From assembly GCA_965371785.1 (NCBI GenBank), contig CBDUZS010000012.1:1-49502 (forward strand): a stretch of DNA of 49,502 nucleotides, read 5' to 3'. Origin of the DNA: CBDUZS01 sp965371785. Lineage in GTDB: Bacteria; Fermentibacterota; Fermentibacteria; Fermentibacterales; JCC-6. Position 1 is the stretch's first letter, and every line of letters begins with the position of its first letter. Under the pieces are notes generated by a model that had not been told where the DNA came from, searched no databases, and saw only the letters and a program-made list of their open reading frames with translations. Made by a program: the position numbers and the translations under genes. Shown piece after piece: positions 16,615 to 24,982 of this stretch.

Positions 16615-16782
16615 CTATGGAGCCTTTATAGCCTCGACCGGACAGACTGCAGCGCAGGCACCACAATCGATACAGTTGGCTGCATCAATCGAATACTTTT
16701 CTCCCTCTTTAATGCACTCTACGGGACACTCGGGCAGGCACGCGCCACATGCGATGCATTCCTCTGTAATCTTGTACGCCAT
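16615..16782 (-). CDS. Small 2[4Fe-4S] ferredoxin
   Basis: A 55-residue ferredoxin is encoded from an ATG at 16782 with a strong AGGAGG site upstream. It has two clostridial-type motifs, CIACGACLPECP (about residues 9-20) and CIDCGACAAVCP (about 37-48), each giving C-x2-C-x2-C-x3-C-P, spaced as in classic eight-iron ferredoxins. It is a low-potential electron carrier and an obvious acceptor for IorAB. It is monocistronic and convergent with the glycosyltransferase gene. The region 16783-16939 upstream holds its promoter and nothing else recognisable. Confidence 0.95.
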   Translation of the reverse strand: MAYKITEECIACGACLPECPVECIKEGEKYSIDAANCIDCGACAAVCPVEAIKAP

Positions 16783-16939
16783 GTTTTCCTCCTGTCTCAG
16801 GGATGCCCAGCGCGTACAATAGCATGGACGTTTCCGTTGTCAATACAGCCTTTTCGCGGTAATGTCCGTGCAGGTATCTTACGTAAATCCGTTGCATCAC
16901 TCCGGTAAACGGTTATACTTCCGTGAAAGGTTGGTGGAA

Positions 16940-17185
16940 ATGAAGACCGGCTCTGCAAAAACTTGCCTTGATACCGGATGGATGACTCTCGAAAGACGGC
17001 TCAGAAAACTGAGCAACGATGTGAACAGCCTGGTTTCAGGTGACGGGTTCAACAGTGATGTGACGTTTAACGGTGTATCCGATGAGATGCAATATTTGAG
17101 CGGGCTTTCCGGCACATTTGCTGTGCAGCTAGTTCATTTCAGTTCCAGACTCGAAGCAATCAGGAAGGAATTCAATATTAACTGA
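16940..17185 (+). CDS. Hypothetical 81-residue protein
   Basis: The ATG at 16940 is preceded by GAAAGGTTGGTGG. The soluble, probably helical product (MTLERRLRKLSNDVNSL, then LSGTFAVQLVHFSSRLEAIRKEF) has no recognised domain. It lies alone on the plus strand, convergent with the small coiled-coil gene downstream of parB. Codon use looks coding, but a gene this short without homology evidence remains uncertain. Confidence 0.45.
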   Translation: MKTGSAKTCLDTGWMTLERRLRKLSNDVNSLVSGDGFNSDVTFNGVSDEMQYLSGLSGTFAVQLVHFSSRLEAIRKEFNIN

Positions 17186-17211
17186 GTTCCGGGACTTCTA
17201 CTCCAGTCAGT

Positions 17212-17469
17212 TCAGTCCAGTCTCTTCTCCAGGTCTCTCTTCTTTCTCTCGAACTCCATCCAGCGATTTTCATAGGTGGCAGCAATCTTCTCCAGGTCTT
17301 CGAGCTGTTTCTCCAGGCTCCTACGTGTGGAATCCGTTAGAGGTCTTCTTTCGGCTACGCTGAGGTCCTGTCGAATGAGCTCAAGCCTCCTGTAGAGCTC
17401 TTCCCAGCCTCTGATGAAGAGATCCTCGGGTCCGTCTCCCCCGATAATGTCGAGTCTGATATCATGCAA
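17212..17469 (-). CDS. Small coiled-coil protein downstream of parB
   Basis: A TTG start at 17469 follows AGGAGGGG. The 85-residue protein has an N-terminal stretch DIRLDIIGGDGPEDLF and then two amphipathic, charged helices (GWEELYRRLELIRQDL and SLEKQLEDLEKIAATYENR to the end) suggesting a helical hairpin or coiled coil. It sits 11 bases after parB in the same operon. No family is recognised; a role with ParB or the nucleoid is only positional inference. Confidence 0.6.
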   Translation of the reverse strand: MHDIRLDIIGGDGPEDLFIRGWEELYRRLELIRQDLSVAERRPLTDSTRRSLEKQLEDLEKIAATYENRWMEFERKKRDLEKRLD

Positions 17470-17480
17470 CGGAACCCCTC

Positions 17481-18338
17481 CTAATCCTGAAGCAGAATTT
17501 CAAGAATTCTATCCAGTTCTTCCAGTGAATGATACTCTATTTCAATCCGTCCGGTACCGTTTTTGTCCCGGAGTCTGACCCGTGTCTTGAATCTCCGCTG
17601 CAACCTCGTTACGAGTCTGTCCGTTTCTGGTGGCTGGACAGTTTTTCTGCAGGGCTTTTTCCCTCTGCGAGGGGAGCCTGGATGACGAACCAATTCCTCG
17701 AGCTGTCTTACGCTGAGGTTTCTCAGAACGGTCTTCCTGGCAAGACGTTCCATCTGTGCATTGTTGTCAAGCCCCAGAAGAGCCCGACCATGTCCCATGC
17801 TCAGCCTTCCTTTTCTCAACAGAATCTGAACGGATTCCGGCAGATCCAGCAGCCTGATGAAGTTTGCCACAGCCGATCTGCTGAGACCGACCTGCCTGCC
17901 CATTTCGTTCTGAGTCAGATCGAATTCTTCGAGAAGCCTCCGGAAGGCTTCTCCTTTCTCGATTGGACCAAGATCTTTCCGGTGTATGTTCTCCACAAGG
18001 GCCAGCGCAAGCATTTGTCCGTCATCCGCTTCTCTGAGAACTACCGGAACCCTTGCAAGTCCCGCAAGCTTTGCCGCCCTTAGTCTTCTTTCCCCGGCTA
18101 TCAGCTGGAATCTTTCCCCTGTCCTTCTCAGTATCAGAGGCTGAAGAATCCCCTGGGCAAGAATGGATGCAGCAAGTGTTTCAAGATCCTCAGGATTCCA
18201 TTCGATCCTTGGCTGGAATGGATTCGGATCAATCCTGTCTACATCGATTGTGGCCTGTTCCCCATCGATTGCCTCGGTATCCAGTTTTGGAAGCAATGCT
18301 TCCAGACCGCGTCCGAGAGCTTTTCTCCTGCCTTTCAT
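17481..18338 (-). CDS. parB: Chromosome-partitioning protein ParB
   Basis: ParB loads at parS, spreads as a CTP-dependent clamp and drives ParA-mediated segregation. The 285-residue protein starts with the typical RKALGRGLEALLP. It has the ParB/Srx domain with NPFQPR and the CTP-binding AGERRLRAAKLAG, then ALVENIHRKDLGPIEKG and the helix-turn-helix LTQNEMGRQVGLSRSAVANF. The C-terminal dimerisation region is short and basic. It overlaps parA by four bases. Two matching parS sites lie 1.4-2.6 kb away in mnmG. Confidence 0.96.
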   Translation of the reverse strand: MKGRRKALGRGLEALLPKLDTEAIDGEQATIDVDRIDPNPFQPRIEWNPEDLETLAASILAQGILQPLILRRTGERFQLIAGERRLRAAKLAGLARVPVVLREADDGQMLALALVENIHRKDLGPIEKGEAFRRLLEEFDLTQNEMGRQVGLSRSAVANFIRLLDLPESVQILLRKGRLSMGHGRALLGLDNNAQMERLARKTVLRNLSVRQLEELVRHPGSPRRGKKPCRKTVQPPETDRLVTRLQRRFKTRVRLRDKNGTGRIEIEYHSLEELDRILEILLQD

Positions 18339-19093
18339 CTTGCCATCACCTCTTTAGCCAATCGCATGTAGCTCAGGGCTCCACTGGACATGGCGTCGTA
18401 CAACAATGCCGGCTTGCCGTAGCTGGGTGCTTCACTAAGCCTTACGTTTCGGGGTATCCTGGTAGAGAAGAGTATTCTTCCGAGGTTGGCCTTCGCGTTC
18501 TCTTCTACTTCCCTGCTGAGCCTGAGCCTCTTGTCGAACATTGTTATGAACACGCCCATGATAGCCAGTTTTCTGTTCCACAGTCTCTTCACACTTCTTA
18601 TTGTTTCGAAGAGATGTGAAAGACCCTCCAGAGCATAGTATTCACTCTGAAGGGGCAGAAGAACACCGTCGGAAGCTACGAGGGCATTGACAGTCAGCAA
18701 TCCCAGGGAGGGCGGACAATCGATTAGAACGTATGAGAATTGTTCCAATTCTTTTTTTGTCAAGACTTTACGCAGAAAGAACTCCCTATCTTTCTGTGCC
18801 GCCAATTCGATTTCCAGACCGCATAGATCTCTCGATCCGCGAACCGCGAACAGACCCTCGACCTCGGTTGGAGTAATTGCCTCCTTCAGTGTGCAATTAC
18901 CTGATATCAAGCTATTTATGCCGACACTTCTCTCCTCCTCCAGGCCGAGCCCACTCGTAGCGTTGGCCTGAGGGTCCATATCTATTATCAGCACGTCCAG
19001 GTCGTGGACTGATATGCTTGCTCCCAGATTGATTACGGAGGTTGTTTTACCAACTCCGCCCTTCTGGTTCGCAACTGACAATATCTTCGTCAT
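18335..19093 (-). CDS. parA: Chromosome-partitioning ATPase ParA (Soj)
   Basis: ParA is a deviant-Walker ATPase that binds DNA nonspecifically and positions ParB-parS complexes. The ATG at 19093 with GGAGG upstream gives 252 residues beginning TKILSVANQKGGVGKTTS, which contains the signature lysine of the deviant Walker A box. DMDPQANAT and YVLIDCPPSLGLLTVNAL follow. An upstream open extension overlaps rsmG and has no family likeness. The length is typical for chromosomal ParA. Confidence 0.97.
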   Translation of the reverse strand: MTKILSVANQKGGVGKTTSVINLGASISVHDLDVLIIDMDPQANATSGLGLEEERSVGINSLISGNCTLKEAITPTEVEGLFAVRGSRDLCGLEIELAAQKDREFFLRKVLTKKELEQFSYVLIDCPPSLGLLTVNALVASDGVLLPLQSEYYALEGLSHLFETIRSVKRLWNRKLAIMGVFITMFDKRLRLSREVEENAKANLGRILFSTRIPRNVRLSEAPSYGKPALLYDAMSSGALSYMRLAKEVMAR

Positions 19094-19112
19094 AAGAGCC
19101 TCCGGGGAGAAG

Positions 19113-19733
19113 CTAAATACGGGTTTGGTCCGGATGGCGATACTGCACCAAATATCCTGTTCGGTCAAGCGGCGGGCAGGGCAGAGCGATGTTGACAGAC
19201 CTCTCAGGCAAATCGTCATTGGTGGCATATCTTCTTGTGAGCGTGAATGTACCGCAGCAATTTGCTTCGATGATCTCTAACAGTTCGGATGGCTTTCCGA
19301 CTCCTCTTGCAGTGAACTGAATCCCGTCTGAAAAGGGATCGCTATTCTCGATTTTCGTACACCTTACCCGTACTCTGCCCAGACCAAGGCGGGCTGCCGT
19401 ATTCTTCAGGAAACGCGCTCTCAGCTTTCGGGGCTCCAGTATTTCGACATCCATGCCCATGATTGCGAGAACAAGCCCTGGAAATCCTGCCCCTGTGCCG
19501 ATGTCAACGACTCTCGACATCTGATCTAGCATCATTGTGTACGCAATGGATTCAAGAATGTGTCTTCTCCAGATCCTTGGCATCTCTGAGGGGCCTACGA
19601 GGTTTGTCCGTGAAGAATACTCGGCAAGCAGTGTCGCGAAAGTGTTCAATCTGTCAAACGAGTAACGAGAGAGCTCTGTTCCCAGGAGCTTACAATCGTC
19701 TCTTGCCTCTTCGAAGCCCGGAAGATGTTTCAC
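19113..19733 (-). CDS. rsmG: 16S rRNA (guanine527-N7) methyltransferase RsmG
   Basis: RsmG methylates G527 in the 530 loop of 16S rRNA using SAM. A GTG start at 19733, within parS and overlapping the mnmG stop, yields 206 residues. The family block NLVGPSEMPRIWRRHILES is followed by VDIGTGAGFPGLVLAI (SAM-binding motif I) and a second strand VEILEPRKLRARFLKN. The C-terminal part after about residue 130 (FTARGVGKPSELLEI onward) is less typical. It belongs to the mnmE-mnmG-rsmG-parA-parB operon. Confidence 0.93.
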   Translation of the reverse strand: MKHLPGFEEARDDCKLLGTELSRYSFDRLNTFATLLAEYSSRTNLVGPSEMPRIWRRHILESIAYTMMLDQMSRVVDIGTGAGFPGLVLAIMGMDVEILEPRKLRARFLKNTAARLGLGRVRVRCTKIENSDPFSDGIQFTARGVGKPSELLEIIEANCCGTFTLTRRYATNDDLPERSVNIALPCPPLDRTGYLVQYRHPDQTRI

Positions 19734-19741
19734 GTGGAACG
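19726..19741. other. parS: parS site at the mnmG/rsmG junction
   Basis: The 16-mer TGTTTCACGTGGAACG matches the near-universal bacterial parS palindrome (TGTTNCACGTGNAACA) at 15 of 16 positions. It contains the mnmG stop codon and the rsmG GTG start. ParB is encoded about 1.4 kb away. Confidence 0.88.
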
Positions 19742-21529
19742 TCTTCTTCCCAGGAATATGAGCAAGCCTTCAACGTCTGAGGGTCTGATGCCTGCAAGCT
19801 TTGACGCTTCTCCTACCGACTCCGGTCTCGCCTTCTCCAGTATCTCTCTTGCTTCCCAGTTCAACTGTTCTATTCCCATAAAGGACTCAATCGAAGAAAG
19901 ACTTGTTGAGTTCAATCTCTTTGCCGAGAGTGTCCTTCGTACGTTCCTCGCGATGTAGCCGCGGTACTTCTCTTCGAGAATAACAACCGATACAAGCTCT
20001 TTGCCGTAGACCCCCAGTTCGGGCAGATATTCGATCATCTCCTCTGCATCCACTCCCGGTCTGCGACAGAGATCAATGGCCCTTGTGCCTTCGATCCTGC
20101 TCGAGGAGAGCGCTTTCTCTATTCTTTTCTTCTCTTCTGTCTGTTTCGTCCAGCGTTTTTCGTCTTCCATCCGGGCTGTACCGAGAGCCTGAGCAAAAGG
20201 CATCATGCGAAAAAGGGCGTTGTCCTGCCTGATGTGGAGTCTGTTCTCTGCTCTCGACGAAAACAGCCTGTAAGGCTCTTCCATCCCTCTGCAGACGATA
20301 TCGTCCACCATCACTCCCAGATAGCTCTCTGTTCTGCATGGTATGCATGGTTTTAAACTCTTTACCAGTCTTGCTGCGTTTGCCCCTGCCAGAAGTCCCA
20401 GTGCCGCTGCTTCCTCGTATCCCGAGGTACCCAGAATCTGCCCGGCAGCAAAAACGTTCTCCGTTCTGTTCAACCTCAGAGATGGGTCTATTTCGCTGAA
20501 GTCGATGCAGCTGTACTCCACCGCGTATCCAAAGGCTGCTATCTCAGCATGTGAAAAGCCCGGCAGGCTTCTCACCATTCTCAGTTGTGCTCTTCTCGGC
20601 AGACTCGTCGACAACCCGTTCAGGTAGAGAAGCCTGGATCTCAGCCCGACTGGTTCAACGTGGATCAGGTGGCTTTTCCTGTCTGGAAACCTGATTACCT
20701 TATCCTCGAAGCTGGGGCAGTATCTTGGTCCCTTTCCAATTATGGAACCGCTGAGCAGGGGTGACTCCTTCATTCCCTCCCTGGCGGCATCAATGGTGCG
20801 AGATGTCGATCTCACTGTGTAGCATTTCTCCGTCAGCTCGCAGAACTCACTGTCGCGAAAACTGAATCTGAACGCTCCCGAATCCTCCTCCTGCACACTC
20901 AGCACGCTGCAGTCTACCGATGACCTGACAACACGTGGTGATGTTCCCGTCTTGAAACGTTTCACGTGGAACATCCTGCTTCTCAGGTCCTCATCCAGTG
21001 AATCGGCCGAGATGTCCCCTCTTCTGCCCCCTTTCCATCGTTCTCTTCCCCTGAACAGCATACCTCCGAGAAAAGTACCTGCGGCGATCACTATCGCTTC
21101 AGACCTTATCTCTCCTGCCGTTCTGCAGAAAACACCCCCTGGCCTTTCCGTTGGTCCCACAAGGGCAACTACTTCATCCTCGAGCACGGTCACTCCGTTG
21201 CTCCTCAGCTGACGCTGTTGCCTGTATGCGTATTCAGCGGAATCGGCCTGCTTCCTGGGTCCCCAGACTGCGGGACCTTTTCTCCTGTTGAGCATTCTGA
21301 ACTGAATCCCTGTAGCATCTGCTGATTCAGCCATCGCGCCACCCAGTGCGTCGATTTCCCTGACGAGAGTTCCCTTTGCTATTCCCCCGATCGCTGGATT
21401 GCAGGACATTTCTCCGACTCTCCGAAACAAGGCCGTTATCAGAAGCACTCTGCAGCCGAGTCTGCGAGCGGCCAGTGCTGCCTCTATCCCCGCGTGACCG
21501 CCCCCCACCACTGCAACATCGTACCTCAT
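19730..21529 (-). CDS. mnmG: tRNA-modifying enzyme MnmG (GidA)
   Basis: MnmG works with MnmE to install carboxymethylaminomethyl groups on U34 of certain tRNAs, using FAD and a tetrahydrofolate carbon. The 599-residue protein starts YDVAVVGGGHAGIEAALAAR, the FAD dinucleotide motif, followed by MSCNPAIGGIAKGTLVREIDALGG. FAAGQILGTSGYEEAAALGLLAGANAA closes the FAD domain, and a helical C-terminal domain ends in GIRPSDVEGLLIFLGRR. One oddity is KTGTSPR where most members have KTGTPPR. A parS site is embedded in the codons for MFHVKRF about a third of the way in. The start overlaps the mnmE stop. Confidence 0.96.
   Translation of the reverse strand: MRYDVAVVGGGHAGIEAALAARRLGCRVLLITALFRRVGEMSCNPAIGGIAKGTLVREIDALGGAMAESADATGIQFRMLNRRKGPAVWGPRKQADSAEYAYRQQRQLRSNGVTVLEDEVVALVGPTERPGGVFCRTAGEIRSEAIVIAAGTFLGGMLFRGRERWKGGRRGDISADSLDEDLRSRMFHVKRFKTGTSPRVVRSSVDCSVLSVQEEDSGAFRFSFRDSEFCELTEKCYTVRSTSRTIDAAREGMKESPLLSGSIIGKGPRYCPSFEDKVIRFPDRKSHLIHVEPVGLRSRLLYLNGLSTSLPRRAQLRMVRSLPGFSHAEIAAFGYAVEYSCIDFSEIDPSLRLNRTENVFAAGQILGTSGYEEAAALGLLAGANAARLVKSLKPCIPCRTESYLGVMVDDIVCRGMEEPYRLFSSRAENRLHIRQDNALFRMMPFAQALGTARMEDEKRWTKQTEEKKRIEKALSSSRIEGTRAIDLCRRPGVDAEEMIEYLPELGVYGKELVSVVILEEKYRGYIARNVRRTLSAKRLNSTSLSSIESFMGIEQLNWEAREILEKARPESVGEASKLAGIRPSDVEGLLIFLGRRRST
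20958..20973. other. parS: Second parS site inside mnmG
   Basis: The 16-mer CGTTTCACGTGGAACA differs from the parS palindrome consensus at one end base only. It is translated as part of mnmG (MFHVKR) on the minus strand. It lies 1.2 kb from the other site and about 4.5-6 kb from the predicted origin. Confidence 0.85.
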
Positions 21530-22755
21530 TTTCCCACGCAGAGCCTTGACAGAGCCCTTTCAACCATCAGTTCCATGCTCTCCTCGTTCAGAAGAGCCCT
21601 GATTCGAGTAGAAGCCTGTTTCAAACCTTCCGAAGCAAGAGCTTCGTCGTTCTCCTTCATGTGTTCAAACGAACTCTGCAGCAACTCCGATATCGCCCTT
21701 GAAACACCTGTGAGGGAAATGTCTCCCTGTGAAGACGCAATCCATTTCCTGAGCTCTTCCATTCCTTCACCGGTTACAGCCGATATCCTGAATCCTTTTC
21801 TGTCATGCAGATCCGCTTTGGCCTGAACCACCAGAACGGCTAACGCCTTGTTGACAACTTTTCTATCCGGCTCACATCCTTCGCCTTCTGACATCCAGAC
21901 AACTCTATCCGGATCTGATATTTCGGAACGCGCAATCATCTCCGCCTGCTTGTCGAGCCCCTCTCCGCCGGCACCGGCGGTATCATAAATCATTACACTT
22001 CTGCCATTTATCTCTATTTCAGCAGATCTGCCATCTCTTGTCGTTCCCGGAAGAGCAGAAACCACAGCGTACTCTCTTCCGGTGAGTACGTTCAGTAAAG
22101 TCGATTTCCCTGAATTCCTCGGACCCATTATGAAAATCCTTGACCTGCCATCAAGCGTGCAGGCCATTACCTGCATTTTCTCAACTGCCCGGCAAGCCGT
22201 CCTCATCAACTTTCCCACAGCTTGCTGTGTTGTTTCCGTACCGTGGATCTCTTCGAATTCTATTCTACCTTCGAGTGCTTCTTCCGCTTCTTCCAGAGCC
22301 TTCAGTACAAGCTCCGCCTTTCCTCTGAACGCACCTGCAATCCCGGCGCTGCCTTTTTCCCACAGGACCGCAAGAGCCATCACATCGAATCCGTTCATCG
22401 CTCCGGAGATGAATGCTCTTCTTGTGAACTCCCCGGGCTCTGCTTCCCTTGCACCGCTACGGAGGAGAAGAGCGAGAATACTCCTTACTATCGAGGGTAC
22501 GCCGTGGCAAATAAGCTCTACCATCTGCTCTCCCGTGTAGCTCCTGCCCTCCGGCCAGGAAAGCGCAACAACGTTATCGAGAACTGTTTCTCCGTTGTAC
22601 AGCTTGCCCAGAACCCTCCTCATCCCTGCAAGTCTTCCCTTCTCCAGGTGCATCAATTCTTCCGTCAGATCAGCTGAGCCCGTTCCGCTAAGCCGCACAA
22701 TTGCAAGTGCAGACCTTCCCGTCGGCGTGGCAAGGGCCGCTATCAACTCACTCAT
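21526..22755 (-). CDS. mnmE: tRNA-modifying GTPase MnmE (TrmE)
   Basis: MnmE is the GTPase and tetrahydrofolate-binding partner of MnmG. Its N-terminal domain (about 1-115) begins IAALATPTGRSALAIVRLSG and contains REAEPGEFTRRAFISG. The G domain has G1 GPRNSGKST, G2/G3-region ALPGTTRD and DTAG. The C-terminal helical region ends in LCVGK, matching the catalytic F-C-[IV]-G-K tail. At 409 residues it is shorter than the usual 445-460, and the G4 motif NKxD reads AKAD (in VVQAKADLHD), so guanine selectivity may be weakened. The four-base overlap with mnmG implies coupling. Confidence 0.94.
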   Translation of the reverse strand: MSELIAALATPTGRSALAIVRLSGTGSADLTEELMHLEKGRLAGMRRVLGKLYNGETVLDNVVALSWPEGRSYTGEQMVELICHGVPSIVRSILALLLRSGAREAEPGEFTRRAFISGAMNGFDVMALAVLWEKGSAGIAGAFRGKAELVLKALEEAEEALEGRIEFEEIHGTETTQQAVGKLMRTACRAVEKMQVMACTLDGRSRIFIMGPRNSGKSTLLNVLTGREYAVVSALPGTTRDGRSAEIEINGRSVMIYDTAGAGGEGLDKQAEMIARSEISDPDRVVWMSEGEGCEPDRKVVNKALAVLVVQAKADLHDRKGFRISAVTGEGMEELRKWIASSQGDISLTGVSRAISELLQSSFEHMKENDEALASEGLKQASTRIRALLNEESMELMVERALSRLCVGK

Positions 22756-22776
22756 TTTCCGGGATATCCTTCCGGC

Positions 22777-24420
22777 TTACCGCTCAGATGCGTTACTCGT
22801 CCCTCGTGCTAGCTTGAGCTTTATGTACTCCTGCTGGCCAATCGTCAGCACGTTGTTCGTGAACCAGTAAAGCGTGAGCCCTGCAGGAAACCTCATGAAG
22901 AGCCATACCATGACGATCGGCATCATGTACATCATGCCCTTCTGCTGTGAGCTGACCATTGTCATCTTCTGCTGAACGAACATTGCGGCTCCCATTAGAA
23001 CGGCCAGCAATCCGATCCCCGAAAGACCGAGAATCTTCGTCTCGAACGGTATCAGTATCTCCGGTCTGGACAGATCCGTTATCCATAGAACAAATGACGC
23101 TCCCCTGAGCTCCACCGCGTTTGCAAGCACCCTGTACAGCGCGAAGAAAACCGGCATCTGCAGAAGCAGAGGAAGACATCCCCCGAGAGGGTTGACCCCC
23201 TCCTCCTTGTACATCTTCTGCAGAACCGCCTGCTGTTTCTTCGGATCGCTCTTGTACTTCTCCTGAATCTCTTTCATCTTCGGCTGTACTTTCTGCATCT
23301 TCTGCATAGACGTAAAGCTTTTTGTCGTAAGAGGAAAGAGAACGAGCTTCAATGCGATAGACACCAGGATAATTCTCAGGCCCCAGTTATCTACAGACGA
23401 CAGAACGCTGTTGCTGAACCAGAATATCAGCCTGCCTATCCACCTGATGATAGGCCATCCGAAGTCGACGAGCTTGTTCGTGTTCCTTCCAAGGGCTGAC
23501 AGTCTCTGATAGCTCGTTGGGCCTGCGTATACTCTTACCCTGCTGTCATCTATGGCTACGTAAGGTGATTCTTCGCCGTTGGGAGCTATGTAGCCATTCG
23601 CCCGATCGAAGGACATCGGAAAGAGCAGCACCGAAAAGTACCTGCTTGTAGTCCCTATCCACAAGACGTTGCCGACAGAGGTTTCAACATCTATCTTATT
23701 GCTGGATTTCTTTTTAAGTTTATCCGCATACCATACCGCATTGTAGTACCTTCCCTTGTCTACTTCCAGCTCGCTTACGGGGAGTACCCCTCCCGTGAGA
23801 ACGGTTGTTTCCCCAAGCCCTACCCTTTCAAGATCGAATCCGTAGAAATCAACCTCGAACGTGAACTTCTTCCAGGCTCCGTTATCCGCGCTGAGCAGTA
23901 CTTCCGTTCGTTCGTATACTACGATTGTATCTGGACCATCGTATGAAAATCGTACCAGGCTGCCGTCGACCGAATCCCCCAGCCAGTTCGTTCCTGTAAA
24001 GTTGACGTGTCCGCTCTGCTCGGCTCCTGGAAGGTCTTCAAACGCCATGAGTTCCCAGTTCGTAATCTCTCCGCCCGTGGTGGAAATCTCTCCCCTTACA
24101 ATGGTTCTTCCAGTGGAGTCAGGTATTACCACGGTAATCAGTCTGTGTGGGATTTCTACAGCGTTTGAATCCGCAGAGGCAGGATCAGCCTGGTCCACTT
24201 GCACTATCTCTGTAATCAGAGTGGTGGAATCCTGCTCCAGGGGCAGCATTTCTGTTACCTGAACGGCGGTGTCCGGCTCGGTGATCGGTAAAGCGACCTG
24301 TTCGTCTACAGGTGTTCTGACGGCGGGAGCCTGCGCACTCCTGTCCGTAAGCATCCAGCTTATCAGAAGAATTGCCCCCATTAGTGCTGCTGCAATTATC
24401 AGTCGCTTCTGGTCACCCAT
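22777..24420 (-). CDS. yidC: Membrane protein insertase YidC
   Basis: YidC inserts and folds inner-membrane proteins with or without SecYEG. From the ATG at 24420 (AGGAAAAGGAA upstream; a second ATG at 24441 is possible) it has 547 residues. An N-terminal helix (KRLIIAAALMGAILLISWML) is followed by a large periplasmic domain of about 300 residues, typical of diderm YidC. The conserved core begins around SVDNWGLRIILVSIALKLVLFPLT, which contains the hydrophilic-groove arginine. KMQKVQPKMKEIQEKYKSDPKKQQ is the cytoplasmic coiled loop; GGCLPLLLQMPVFFALYRVL and the final helices follow. Confidence 0.96.
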   Translation of the reverse strand: MGDQKRLIIAAALMGAILLISWMLTDRSAQAPAVRTPVDEQVALPITEPDTAVQVTEMLPLEQDSTTLITEIVQVDQADPASADSNAVEIPHRLITVVIPDSTGRTIVRGEISTTGGEITNWELMAFEDLPGAEQSGHVNFTGTNWLGDSVDGSLVRFSYDGPDTIVVYERTEVLLSADNGAWKKFTFEVDFYGFDLERVGLGETTVLTGGVLPVSELEVDKGRYYNAVWYADKLKKKSSNKIDVETSVGNVLWIGTTSRYFSVLLFPMSFDRANGYIAPNGEESPYVAIDDSRVRVYAGPTSYQRLSALGRNTNKLVDFGWPIIRWIGRLIFWFSNSVLSSVDNWGLRIILVSIALKLVLFPLTTKSFTSMQKMQKVQPKMKEIQEKYKSDPKKQQAVLQKMYKEEGVNPLGGCLPLLLQMPVFFALYRVLANAVELRGASFVLWITDLSRPEILIPFETKILGLSGIGLLAVLMGAAMFVQQKMTMVSSQQKGMMYMMPIVMVWLFMRFPAGLTLYWFTNNVLTIGQQEYIKLKLARGTSNASER

Positions 24421-24635
24421 TTCCTTTTCCTGTCTTCCCATTTCTCTGGCACAGGATCATAGCCACCCTTGTTGAATGGGTGGCATTTCGAGATCCTGCA
24501 GATTGCCAGCCACGTTCCCCTGATTACTCCGAATCTCCCGACGGAAATTTCCGCATAGCTGCTGCAAGTCGGATCGAATCTGCAACTCGCAGGCAGAATG
24601 GGAGATATTATTCTTCTATAAGCCCTTATTATCAA
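24399..24635 (-). CDS. yidD: Membrane protein insertion efficiency factor YidD
   Basis: The 78-residue protein matches the YidD family: RAYRRIISPILPASCRFDPTCSSYAE at the start (Cys pair and FxPTCSxYA), then GTWLAICRISKCHPFNKGGYDPVPE, which is the C-H-P-F-x-x-G-G-Y/W-D-P-V signature. It uses a TTG start at 24635 with a poor ribosome binding site and overlaps the yidC start by 22 bases, so it is probably translated by coupling from rnpA. YidD assists protein insertion at the membrane. Confidence 0.93.
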   Translation of the reverse strand: MIIRAYRRIISPILPASCRFDPTCSSYAEISVGRFGVIRGTWLAICRISKCHPFNKGGYDPVPEKWEDRKRKWVTRSD

Positions 24636-24654
24636 GACGAGAGCGGATCTGATA

Positions 24655-24966
24655 TCAGCCTCTTTCTTGCAATATCTCTCTGACCTCTCTGAATTCGTCC
24701 CTTATTTCGGTCCATTCAGTTGTTTCCAGTCTCCCTGCCGGGGAGAATATCATATCCGTTCCCCCTGTCGGTCCTTCCATCCGGACGAGGGTTCTTATCC
24801 TCCTCCTGAAGAGGTTTCGCAGAACGGCTTTCCCGCTCTTCCTCGATACAGAAAACCCCAGGCGAATCCTGCCCAGGGCATTTGATATGTACACGACCTC
24901 TATTGCCGAACCCCTGTATCTTCTACCGTTCCGGTACGTTTCCCTGAAAAGATAACCATCCCTCAT
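24655..24966 (-). CDS. rnpA: Ribonuclease P protein component
   Basis: RnpA is the protein cofactor of RNase P, which matures tRNA 5' ends. The ATG at 24966, 17 bases after rpmH, gives 103 residues. The domain includes YRGSAIEVVYI, RIRLGFSVSRKSGKAVLRN and the RNA-binding NLFRRRIRTLVR (the R-N-x-x-x-R-R-x-R basic helix). A further in-frame ATG at 25023 would overlap rpmH by 41 bases and add residues without family likeness, so it is not preferred. Confidence 0.92.
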   Translation of the reverse strand: MRDGYLFRETYRNGRRYRGSAIEVVYISNALGRIRLGFSVSRKSGKAVLRNLFRRRIRTLVRMEGPTGGTDMIFSPAGRLETTEWTEIRDEFREVREILQERG

Positions 24967-24982
24967 CGGCTCGATATCGGGC

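Noticed and set aside
16573..16627. AGGCTCC...GGAGCCT inverted repeat after the glycosyltransferase as a terminator
   Set aside because: The arms are more than 40 bases apart and one lies within the ferredoxin coding sequence; there is no T-run.
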